Assembly (NCBI GenBank): GCA_017962145.1
Contig: JAGCVX010000033.1
Span: 1 to 61,597, forward strand
DNA: 61,597 bases
From: Clostridiales bacterium
Lineage (GTDB): Bacteria; Bacillota; Clostridia; Saccharofermentanales; Saccharofermentanaceae
Direction of reading: 5' to 3'
The position numbers and the translations under genes are program-made. The notes under the pieces are model-generated. The model was not told the origin of the DNA. It ran no database searches and was given only the letters and a program-made list of their open reading frames with translations. Positions 51,001 through 57,102 of the stretch are shown here, one piece after another (position 1 is the stretch's first letter; each line of letters starts with the position of its first letter).

Positions 51001-51453
51001 GAAGAATTCATCGAGTCTGTTGAGTGGTGTAACGTATGCGCGACTTACGGCGTAAAGTCCGGTGCACTCTACCACAAGGCTACGATCCCGTCGAAGAACG
51101 CAGTGAAGTTTGCAACCAGACTTTATACCTGCTGTCTCGGAAGAGATCCGGAAGCAGAGGGCCTGGAGTACTGGGCACTGGCTCTTACGAACCTGGATGC
51201 TACAGGTTATCAGGCAGCAAGCCTTTTCTTCACACTGCCTGAGTTTGTTGGACTTAAGACGACGAACGAAGAGTATCTGACAAGACTGTATACAACGTTC
51301 ATGGGAAGAGAACCGGAAGCAGAAGGATTTGCTTACTGGCTCGGACTTCTCAACGGCGGCACAGACAGAAACGATGTCATGAAGGCATTCGCTGGTTGCC
51401 CTGAGTTCCAGGAGATCTGTAATCAGTACGGCATCGTTCGCGGCGAGATCTGA
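48019..51453 (+). CDS. Large secreted EF-hand/LRR protein with InlB-type repeat and DUF4214 tail
   Basis: 1144 residues from ATG 48019 (GGGAGGTG 10 nt upstream); an ATG at 47983 is the alternative. Signal region WGAALLSMVMVTSLLPKVAG with cleavage near VRA. Four units of the form I-x-E-x-x-F-P-D-x-x-F-R plus an EF-hand-like loop (DSDKSGSLSQSE, DKDSSGTLSASE, the worn DSDNSLAFNPDE, DKDKSASLSQSE) and short LRRs. The fourth unit carries about ten Cys-containing LRRs. An InlB B-type repeat (GFDANGGSGAM to IKAIWK) and a TPEP-rich linker lead to four DUF4214-type repeats (about 899-1144). No LPXTG. A cell-surface binding protein, probably calcium-stabilised. Confidence 0.9.
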   Translation: MKNERVRKTRWGAALLSMVMVTSLLPKVAGSSQVRADETEVLQEESISVESTELLIDETNFPDAGFRKVISRDCDSDKSGSLSQSEIAAVRKIDVFDDVYDLKGIEFFTVLEYLNNVSNADTLDLSKNTSLVTLWNNDVSLTTLILGNNPNLRELICPNGQFTSLSIGGCPKLVRLIKDSPLEYNSGMKLWVSSQEYGEESCTVWFNNEISFDMDVVIDETTFPDANFRSFVSAKFDKDSSGTLSASEIDAVKIMNCSDMDISDLTGIEFFVEVEDMSCANTQVTKLDVSANMKLRELLCCNCNLTSLSMNANPDLIYLDCTGNSLTEIDISACPLIKELLHDDPMLASGTDRSCVRGYGSDVRALFVDVDVVVFTSDADIVINEINFPDAVFRNLISKFDSDNSLAFNPDELDAVTTIDCSEKSITDLKGIEFFTNLEKLQCFSNQLTYLDISKNKELYFLSCYDNPMTNLVIESQKLSLLLKEHPLVPLSGQPILYSKATYEGILYALYVGDNVLVEEPIPINETTFPDKSFRAAVSKQCDKDKSASLSQSEIAEVKSLYLEAKGIQDLTGIDYFTYLEVLECDYNPLDTLDLSGKTTIKRISCTDCSLTTLNVSGCTSLEDLECSENSLTSLDVSNITTLKKLVCVECDLTALNVNGCSSLGFLHCDYNSLTSLDVSGCTSLKSLEFRENPIESVNLNGCISLSYLSCRETKLSSLDLSGCPKLSTLDCTFCQFASLDVSACPELTKLSTYGNQISQLNLRYCPLLLETFNIGEKQVFSDTGLSYNYLSWQFVALSYDLDTEIVNKPINCTVGFDANGGSGAMTAVDVEKGTAYTLPANGFTAPAGKEFDKWDVGNPGESIVISADITIKAIWKDIPATPEPQPDTPTPEPAKDPSFEDFVERLYTVALGRASEPEGKAFWVEQVVKNGFTGADCARFFMLGAPEFLGRNLTDDQFVEVLYKTYFDRDSEPDGKAYWMGRLASGTERAVLVEEFIESVEWCNVCATYGVKSGALYHKATIPSKNAVKFATRLYTCCLGRDPEAEGLEYWALALTNLDATGYQAASLFFTLPEFVGLKTTNEEYLTRLYTTFMGREPEAEGFAYWLGLLNGGTDRNDVMKAFAGCPEFQEICNQYGIVRGEI
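50713..51450 (+). repeat. DUF4214 module, copy 2 (near match to 15733-16469)
   Basis: Coding repeat shared with 15733-16469, with identical 38-bp (50992-51029) and 41-bp (51082-51122) runs. Differences cluster in a few places, such as codons 50941-50990, which suggests partial gene conversion. Confidence 0.85.
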
Positions 51454-51476
51454 CAGTACAGTTGAGGAGGAATTTT

Positions 51477-51917
51477 ATGTCTACTGTTCGAGAAGCCAAA
51501 TTTGGTGATCTGAAGGATCTTCTGGAACTGTATCTTTTCCTGCATGAGACGAGTATTCCGAACGAGGATGCGCGCCTTAAGGAGACGTGGGAAAAGATCA
51601 TGAACGATCCGAATTATCACCTGATCGTCAATGAGATCGACGGAAAACTGGTTTCTTCCTGTACTTGTCTGATCGTGCCGAATCTTACGCACGATGTGCA
51701 TCCGTATGCTTTCGTAGAGAATGTAGTCACGGCAGAAGATTACCGTGGCAAGGGCTATGCGACGCAGTGTCTGGACTATGCACGGGATCTGGCGAAAAAG
51801 GAAGGGTGTTATAAGATCATGCTCATGACCGGTTCGAAGAAGGAGACGACGCTCCGGTTCTATGAGAATGCAGGATATAATAAAGAGTCGAAGACGGCTT
51901 TTTATCAGGCTCTGTAG
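51477..51917 (+). CDS. GNAT acetyltransferase
   Basis: 146 residues from ATG 51477 (GAGGAGG upstream). STVREAKFGDLKDLLELYLF start, VENVVTAEDYRGKGYATQCL motif A, KKETTLRFYENAGYNKES end. The short single-domain form resembles the aminoglycoside 6'-N-acetyltransferase and glucosamine-type fold family; substrate unknown. It follows the surface protein by 24 bases. Confidence 0.88.
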   Translation: MSTVREAKFGDLKDLLELYLFLHETSIPNEDARLKETWEKIMNDPNYHLIVNEIDGKLVSSCTCLIVPNLTHDVHPYAFVENVVTAEDYRGKGYATQCLDYARDLAKKEGCYKIMLMTGSKKETTLRFYENAGYNKESKTAFYQAL

Positions 51918-51929
51918 AAAGGAAAAGAA

Positions 51930-52646
51930 ATGGGAAAAAGAAATGCTTGGTTGCGCGTAGGCAGCATAGGAATGTTGTTTGTCTTGCTTGTTGCCCTGAT
52001 GACCGCATGTGTCGGCCCGATCGGCCGCGCAGAGCAGAGAAACTGGGTCAAAAAGATGAACAAAGTTTTTAAGGACGATGAGTTCACGTATGAAGGACCG
52101 GCACAAGGAGAATACGGACAGTATTCTAACCTTGCGGTAGTGCATTCCAAGAAGTATCCGGACGCGCTTCTCTATGTAAAAGAAAAAGATGGTGAGCTTT
52201 CGACAAACTATAACACGATCCGCTACCACGATGAGGCTGTCGAGTATTTTGAGGAGTATTTTGACGGTGAGTTTGACTGCGATGAGTATGAGATTACTTT
52301 CTGGGCGCATAACCAGTATACGCCGCTGGAAGATATTTCCGCCGAAAAGTATATAAAGAAATATGTGACCTGTAATGAAGTGAGCATATACCTCATTCGC
52401 GAAGATAAGACGTTTCCTTTTGAGGAGGAGATGTCCGATAAAATGATCGAGATCGCAAAGGACAGAGATGAAGTCTGCGACCTTACCGTTTTCTGCTTAG
52501 AGGAAATGACGGACAATCCGGTAATTGATTCGGTCTGCTATTACAAGCTTTATATGGACCGAAGAGGTCACGTGAAATACGTTCGCGTGTCGAATCACGA
52601 ACCGGAAAAAGAGAGCCACTACGTCGTTGAGGATGTGCACTGGTAA
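51930..52646 (+). CDS. Lipoprotein, unknown function
   Basis: 238 residues with a lipoprotein signal: basic KRNAWLRVG, hydrophobic MLFVLLVALMTAC, lipobox cysteine at about 27 (L-M-T-A-C). The mature part is acidic and Tyr/Phe-rich (EYFEEYFDGEFDCDEYEI) with a C-terminal YKLYMDRRGHVKYVRVS. No known family. It starts 13 bases after the GNAT gene and ends 12 bases before the radical SAM gene. Confidence 0.78.
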   Translation: MGKRNAWLRVGSIGMLFVLLVALMTACVGPIGRAEQRNWVKKMNKVFKDDEFTYEGPAQGEYGQYSNLAVVHSKKYPDALLYVKEKDGELSTNYNTIRYHDEAVEYFEEYFDGEFDCDEYEITFWAHNQYTPLEDISAEKYIKKYVTCNEVSIYLIREDKTFPFEEEMSDKMIEIAKDRDEVCDLTVFCLEEMTDNPVIDSVCYYKLYMDRRGHVKYVRVSNHEPEKESHYVVEDVHW

Positions 52647-52657
52647 AAGGAGTAAAG

Positions 52658-53539
52658 ATGCATTTTGTGGATGCAAAAGGAATACTGACCAGTAACGGCG
52701 GTACGGGCATGAACATCTACCGTGGATGTACGCATGGCTGTATTTACTGTGACAGCCGAAGTACGTGCTATCAGTTTACCCACGAATTCGAAGATATCGA
52801 AGTGAAACAAAATGCACCGCAGCTTCTCGAGATCGCGCTTCGCGGAAAGCGGAAAAAGTCCATGATCGGTACGGGTTCGATGTCGGATCCGTATATGCAC
52901 TGCGAAGAAAAACTTCAGCTGACCAGACAGTGCCTGGAAGTGATCTTAAAATATGGTTTCGGTGCGGCCGTGCAGACGAAGTCGGACCGCATCCTTCGGG
53001 ATATCGATCTTCTCGATCAGATCAATCAGTCGGCCAAATGCGTGGTGCAGATGACGTTGACGACGTATGACGATGATCTCTGCAAGATACTGGAACCGAA
53101 TGTATGTAATACGAAGCGCCGTATCGAGGTCCTCGAAAAGATGCATGCGCGCGGCATCCCGATCGTAGTGTGGATGACGCCGATCCTTCCTTTCATCAAC
53201 GATACGGTCGAAAATATCCGGCCCATCCTCGATGCCTGTGTCCGACTTGAGGTAAAAGGTATCATCTGCATGGGCATGGGCGTGACGATGCGAGAAGGCG
53301 ACCGCGAGTATTTCTACGCGGCGCTCGACAAGCATTTCCCGGGGCTGAAAGAAAAATATATCCGGACCTATGGAAATGCATATGAGCTTGCGTCTCCGAA
53401 TTCTCGGGAACTGATGGATCTTTTCAAAAAGACCTGCCGCGAGCACGATATCCTATCTGATCCGGATGACTGTTTTCGGTATCTTCAGGATCTTCCGGAA
53501 AAGTATACCCAGCCGAGTATATTTGATATCATGAACTAA
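52658..53539 (+). CDS. Radical SAM protein of the SPL (spore photoproduct lyase-like) type
   Basis: 293 residues. The 4Fe-4S motif C24-x3-C28-x2-C31 (RGCTHGCIYC) is followed by GTGSMSDPYMHCEEKL, AAVQTKSDRILRDIDLL, TLTTYDDDLCKILEPNV and VWMTPILPFIND, matching the SPL/Rv2578c-like family. The usual conserved C-terminal Cys of true spore photoproduct lyase is not recognised, so DNA repair activity is uncertain; many relatives have other substrates. AAGGAG site. It forms a cluster with the aldo-keto reductase and RmlC-like genes. Confidence 0.9.
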   Translation: MHFVDAKGILTSNGGTGMNIYRGCTHGCIYCDSRSTCYQFTHEFEDIEVKQNAPQLLEIALRGKRKKSMIGTGSMSDPYMHCEEKLQLTRQCLEVILKYGFGAAVQTKSDRILRDIDLLDQINQSAKCVVQMTLTTYDDDLCKILEPNVCNTKRRIEVLEKMHARGIPIVVWMTPILPFINDTVENIRPILDACVRLEVKGIICMGMGVTMREGDREYFYAALDKHFPGLKEKYIRTYGNAYELASPNSRELMDLFKKTCREHDILSDPDDCFRYLQDLPEKYTQPSIFDIMN

Positions 53540-53581
53540 GAACAGATTTCAGGCGCAAAGCGAAAGAAAGAGGACAGGCGT

Positions 53582-54604
53582 ATGAGAAGTATCACACTCG
53601 GAAAAACAGGAATCACGACTCCGCAGAATGCATTTGGTGCGCTTCCGATCCAGCGTGTGGATCTGGATATGGCCGTCCGTCTTTTGCATGGCGCATACGA
53701 TGGCGGCATGACATTTTTCGACACCGCGCGCGCCTACTCCGACAGTGAAGTGAAGATGGGCGCTGCATTTGAAGGCATGCGTGACAAGATCTTTATCGCG
53801 TCGAAAACGATGGCGACCACACCGGAAAAATTCTGGGAGGATCTGAATACGACGCTGACCAATCTTCGCACGGATTATCTTGATATCTATCAGTTTCACT
53901 GCGTAAAACAGTGCTTCCGTCCCGGCGATGGAACCGGCATGTATGAAGCGATGGTGGAAGCGAAAAAACAGGGCAAGATCCGTCATATCGGAATCACGGC
54001 GCACCTGATCAATGTGGCCGAAGAGATCGTCGAGAGCGGTCTTTATGAGACGCTTCAGTTTCCGTTTTCTTACCTTGCTTCGGATCGCGATATCGCACTT
54101 GTGGAAGCCTGCAAGAAAGCGGATATGGGCTTTATCGCCATGAAGGGGTTGGCCGGCGGCCTTCTTACCAACAGCCGCGCGTGCATGGCATTTATGAGTC
54201 AGTACGACGCGCTTCCGATCTGGGGCATCCAGAGAGAAAGCGAACTTTCGCAGTGGCTCTCCTTTTTCAAAGAAGAAGCGGTCATGACAGATGACCTGCG
54301 AGCATTTATCGAAGACGACCGAAAGAACCTTCTCGGCGATTTCTGCCGTGGCTGCGGGTACTGCATGCCCTGTACCGTCGATATCCAGATCAACCAGTGC
54401 GCGCGTATGTCCCAGCTGATCCGCCGCTCTCCATCGGAAAACTTCAAAGGCGAGTTCTGGCAGGGCGAGATGAGTAAAATCGAAAACTGCGTTGACTGCG
54501 GTCTTTGTAAGACCCGCTGTCCGTATGGGCTCGACACGCCGAATCTTCTTAGAAAGAACCTGGCGGATTATAAAGACATTATCGCGGGGAAAGTGGAGGT
54601 CTGA
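53582..54604 (+). CDS. Aldo-keto reductase with 4Fe-4S C-terminal domain
   Basis: 340 residues. Residues 1-260 are the AKR barrel (FGALPIQRVDLDMAVRLL, FFDTARAYSDSEVKMG with the Tyr/Asp site, DIYQFHCVK). Two Cys clusters follow, CRGCGYCMPC (near 257) and CVDCGLCKTRCPYGLDTP near 302, a ferredoxin-like domain for one or two 4Fe-4S clusters. Such enzymes use ferredoxin-type electrons in anaerobes. It lies between the radical SAM gene and an RmlC-like gene, so one pathway may be encoded (inference). Confidence 0.92.
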   Translation: MRSITLGKTGITTPQNAFGALPIQRVDLDMAVRLLHGAYDGGMTFFDTARAYSDSEVKMGAAFEGMRDKIFIASKTMATTPEKFWEDLNTTLTNLRTDYLDIYQFHCVKQCFRPGDGTGMYEAMVEAKKQGKIRHIGITAHLINVAEEIVESGLYETLQFPFSYLASDRDIALVEACKKADMGFIAMKGLAGGLLTNSRACMAFMSQYDALPIWGIQRESELSQWLSFFKEEAVMTDDLRAFIEDDRKNLLGDFCRGCGYCMPCTVDIQINQCARMSQLIRRSPSENFKGEFWQGEMSKIENCVDCGLCKTRCPYGLDTPNLLRKNLADYKDIIAGKVEV

Positions 54605-54607
54605 TCC

Positions 54608-55135
54608 ATGAAAGTGCTCGATACTTTTTTCGGATGTGCATATCTTTTAGAATGCGAGGAAAGGGATTCCGTCCGGGGTTCCATGATCCACTGCTTTTCG
54701 GAAGAGGACGCGGCGGCCTTAGGGATGGATCTTCAGGTCCGTGACCTTCGTACCTATGTCATGCCGAAGACCGGAACCTTTTTCGGTATCCACTACTACG
54801 ACGAGTCGGTTCCGGTGAACCGTATCCTTTCGATGGCGCAGGGAAGAGGCATGGATTATCTGATCGATCTTCGAGCGGATTCGCCGACTTATCTGCAGTA
54901 TGTGCAAAATGAGATTTCGGCGGAGAACCGTAAAGCAATCTACATTCCTTACGGGATCGGGCATGCGTTTATCTCGCTTGAGGACAATTCGATCCAGGTC
55001 TATGCCACGAATGCGTGTGGAGGAATGGGTTTTTCCAAACAGCTGAATTATCAGGAAAAGAGGATCGGGCTGGTGCTTCCGACCGAGATCACGGCCATCG
55101 TCGAATACGATATCAACGCGCCGTTTCTTTCCTGA
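54608..55135 (+). CDS. RmlC-like 3,5-epimerase/cupin protein
   Basis: 175 residues, with an RmlC jelly-roll pattern: TGTFFGIHYY at the first strand, DYLIDLRADSPTYLQY (substrate loop), YIPYGIGHAFISLEDNSIQVY (metal or active-site His) and YDINAPF. Similar to dTDP-4-dehydrorhamnose 3,5-epimerase-type cupins, but no rhamnose operon (rmlA, rmlB, rmlD) is present, so the substrate is uncertain. It follows the aldo-keto reductase by 3 bases. Confidence 0.6.
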   Translation: MKVLDTFFGCAYLLECEERDSVRGSMIHCFSEEDAAALGMDLQVRDLRTYVMPKTGTFFGIHYYDESVPVNRILSMAQGRGMDYLIDLRADSPTYLQYVQNEISAENRKAIYIPYGIGHAFISLEDNSIQVYATNACGGMGFSKQLNYQEKRIGLVLPTEITAIVEYDINAPFLS

Positions 55136-55141
55136 TCGCAG

Positions 55142-56236
55142 TCATCGGTACGCGCGGATCGCCGAGGCAAATGCAAGTGAAGCGTATTCTTTCGGCCCGA
55201 CGAGCTTTCCCAGCTTTTTCGTTTTAGCAGCAATTTTCTTTACGGCTTCGGTATCTGCGGAAGAGCCGGCTTTTGAATCGATATGGATCTCGTATCCCAG
55301 CATGTTCCATTTCAAGTGGGAAAAGATGTGACGTGCGTTTCCGATCACGCGGATGTCGGCAGAAACCGCCGAGTCCGATTCTTCGGCAAATGCACTGTCG
55401 TCGGAAAGCAAGTTCTCGCAAAGCCAGTTTTCGACTTCGCTGTGCGACAGCGTTCCGGGAAGGTCGATCAGCTCGAAAAGTCCTGCCAGAAGCCCGGTGT
55501 CCGGACGCTTTCTGACGAGGATCTTGTTTCCGATATAGATCTTTAAGATCGTGTGTTCTTCGGTCGGCGTTTCCTTTTTCGGCTTTTTCAAGGGGAAGTC
55601 TTCCTGCTTTCCGAGAAGATTCGCGCTGCAGGAGTCAGCCAGAGGACAGATGCTGCATCTGGGAGATTTCGGCGTACAGATCAGAGAGCCCAGATCCATC
55701 AGGGCTTCATTAAAGTCGCCGGGGTTGTCTTTCGGGATATCTTTTTCCACACGCGAGTAGATCTCGTTATAGGTTGATTTTTCAGAAGGGACCAGCGGCA
55801 GGGCGTGAAGACGGCAGTAGATGCGGATACAGTTTCCGTCGACGGCCGGTACCGGGACGTCGAAAGCCTGGGACGCGATCGCGCCGGCCATATAAGGTCC
55901 GATGCCGGGGATATGGATGAGAAGATCCGGCGTTTCGGGAAGCTTGCCTTCGAAATGTTCGCAGATATAGGCGGCGCCCTTCATGAGGTTTCTTGCACGG
56001 GAATAGTAGCCGAGACCCTCCCAGAGCTTAAAGACTTCGTCTTCTTTGGCTTTGGCAAGCGAGGAAGGGTCCGGGAAACGTTTCAGAAAACGCGGATAAT
56101 AGTCCAGAACCGTTGCGACACGGGTCTGCTGGAGCATAGCTTCGGAGATCCAGGTGGAATACGGGGTGCGGTCCTTTCGCCAGGGAAGGTCCCTGTGGTT
56201 TTCCCAGAACCAGGAAAGAAGGGGCATCATGTCCAT
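55142..56236 (-). CDS. mutY: Adenine DNA glycosylase MutY
   Basis: Removes adenine mispaired with 8-oxoguanine. 364 residues. Catalytic Glu lies in SEAMLQQTRVA; the helix-hairpin-helix HIPGIGPYMAGAIA; catalytic Asp in VPAVDGNCIRI; the 4Fe-4S loop C-x6-C-x2-C-x5-C reads CTPKSPRCSICPLADSC. The last 130 residues form the MutT-like recognition domain. ATG 56236; its start overlaps the upstream HD gene by 10 bases, so the two are coupled. Confidence 0.96.
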   Translation of the reverse strand: MDMMPLLSWFWENHRDLPWRKDRTPYSTWISEAMLQQTRVATVLDYYPRFLKRFPDPSSLAKAKEDEVFKLWEGLGYYSRARNLMKGAAYICEHFEGKLPETPDLLIHIPGIGPYMAGAIASQAFDVPVPAVDGNCIRIYCRLHALPLVPSEKSTYNEIYSRVEKDIPKDNPGDFNEALMDLGSLICTPKSPRCSICPLADSCSANLLGKQEDFPLKKPKKETPTEEHTILKIYIGNKILVRKRPDTGLLAGLFELIDLPGTLSHSEVENWLCENLLSDDSAFAEESDSAVSADIRVIGNARHIFSHLKWNMLGYEIHIDSKAGSSADTEAVKKIAAKTKKLGKLVGPKEYASLAFASAIRAYR

Positions 56237-56781
56237 GGCAGGAACGCGATGAACAGAGCGGCGACATGTGCCAGGGCGTGCGGAATCCGGCCGATACGGG
56301 CAAGCTTCTTCGAGCTTCGGATCTTTTCACCGATGCCGGTAAAGGTTTCGGAAGTCGCGCAGACTTTGTCGGCAAGCGTGACCAGAACGCTCTCTCTGTA
56401 CTTCGGCGGAACCGGAGTCAGCGGGAACATGTGGCGCTTGATGATGTTTTCTTCCAAAGGTGTGATATCAAAGTCACGACGGGCATTCTCGCATGCCGCA
56501 TACGGATGGGAAAAGCCGTGAAGCTTCTCGGGACGGTAGGTATGCCAGTCGTAAAGGAAATAGTCGTGAAGCAGGGCACCTCGTACCAGCTGTTTCTGCT
56601 TGAAATGCATGGGGAGGACCATCGAAAAGAGGAGAGCGGTCTTGGCAACGGCAACACTGTGGTCATAGCAGGTGCAATGACCGTGCTGCGTGAATTCTTT
56701 CAGCTGCTCGAGACGGCCGGAAGCAAATACCGGCTCCGAAAGCTGTTCAAAAAGGATGTCGCGCTTGATCAGAAGTTGCAA
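56227..56781 (-). CDS. HD-domain-like protein
   Basis: 184 residues from a TTG at 56781, chosen because GAGGAGA lies 6 nt upstream and a promoter overlaps the farther ATG/TTG choices. Helical, with GHCTCYDHSVAVAK and the HD pair in RGALLHDYFLYDW, then HGFSHPYAA and HMFPLTPVPPKYRES, which mark the metal-dependent HD phosphohydrolase fold. C-terminal hydrophobic stretch HALAHVAALFIAFLPW. First gene of a mutY operon; role beside DNA repair unclear. Confidence 0.75.
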   Translation of the reverse strand: MQLLIKRDILFEQLSEPVFASGRLEQLKEFTQHGHCTCYDHSVAVAKTALLFSMVLPMHFKQKQLVRGALLHDYFLYDWHTYRPEKLHGFSHPYAACENARRDFDITPLEENIIKRHMFPLTPVPPKYRESVLVTLADKVCATSETFTGIGEKIRSSKKLARIGRIPHALAHVAALFIAFLPWT

Positions 56782-56817
56782 GTTGATGTCTCCTCGAAGT
56801 AAATATACTTCTGTCAT

Positions 56818-56845
56818 TTTATAACACAAATGTGGGTGGGCGCAA
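56818..56845 (-). promoter_or_regulatory. Promoter for the HD-mutY operon
   Basis: Minus strand: TTGCGC (56840-56845), a 16-bp spacer, TATAAA (56818-56823). Transcription would begin close to 56811, which excludes the more distal starts and supports the TTG at 56781. Confidence 0.55.
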
Positions 56846-56903
56846 GAAGCGGATTACATAAAGAAAGAGACATGTTCTATATATAAATCGATCAGATTTT
56901 ACA

Positions 56904-56932
56904 TTGACACTTGGGGCACAAGATTATAAACT
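56904..56932 (+). promoter_or_regulatory. Promoter for transketolase
   Basis: Perfect TTGACA (56904-56909), 17-bp spacer, TAAACT (56927-56932); a TATAAA overlaps at 56925. It gives a leader of about 160 bases before the tkt start, containing the operator and the hairpin. Confidence 0.65.
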
Positions 56933-56976
56933 TATAAGGCAAGTGAGCTCGTGCTCCCATTTTTTTATTTCCATTT

Positions 56977-57001
56977 CGAAAGCGATTTCGGAATCGATTC
57001 C
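56977..57001. promoter_or_regulatory. LacI/CcpA-type operator plus adjoining palindrome
   Basis: CGAAAGCGATTTCG (56977-56990) is a dyad matching at 12 of 14 positions with a central CG, the form of LacI-family operators and of catabolite-response (CcpA) sites. Next to it GGAATCGATTCC (56990-57001) is a perfect 12-bp palindrome. They lie 45-70 bases downstream of the -10, where a bound repressor would block transcription of tkt. The LacI regulator gene at 59148 is the obvious candidate binder (inference). Confidence 0.6.
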
Positions 57002-57045
57002 TTCTCCTCAAAAAGAGTGGGGGTCACGGGTCACTTAAATTGTCA

Positions 57046-57067
57046 ATACGGCGCATCTTGCGCGTAT
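57046..57067 (+). other. Bulged hairpin in the tkt leader
   Basis: ATACG pairs with CGTAT and CGCA with TGCG around a TCT loop, with one bulged G at 57051. It ends 17 bases before the AAGGAG of tkt. Probably a 5'-end stabiliser for a highly expressed message; no riboswitch class is recognised. Confidence 0.55.
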
Positions 57068-57102
57068 ACATATCAATTTTTAAGAAGGAGTGTATGGAAC
57101 GT

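Larger units (their letters stand above)
56782..57102. other. 321-base divergent control region (mutY operon / tkt)
   Basis: Non-coding. It contains the minus-strand promoter (56818-56845), a plus-strand promoter (56904-56932), a weak GAGC/GCTC stem and a T-run at 56945-56967, a LacI-type operator and a perfect palindrome (56977-57001), a doubled GGTCAC near 57022-57034, and a structured leader hairpin (57046-57067). No small gene with a credible ribosome site was seen. Confidence 0.7.

Noticed and set aside
24041..51917. True integron cassette array
   Set aside because: No repeated attC-like imperfect palindromes at gene ends, no IntI gene, several multi-gene coupled units and overlapping genes, which cassettes normally lack.
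56945..56967. Intrinsic terminator or attenuator in the tkt leader
   Set aside because: The GAGC/GCTC stem is only four pairs; too weak despite the following T-run.
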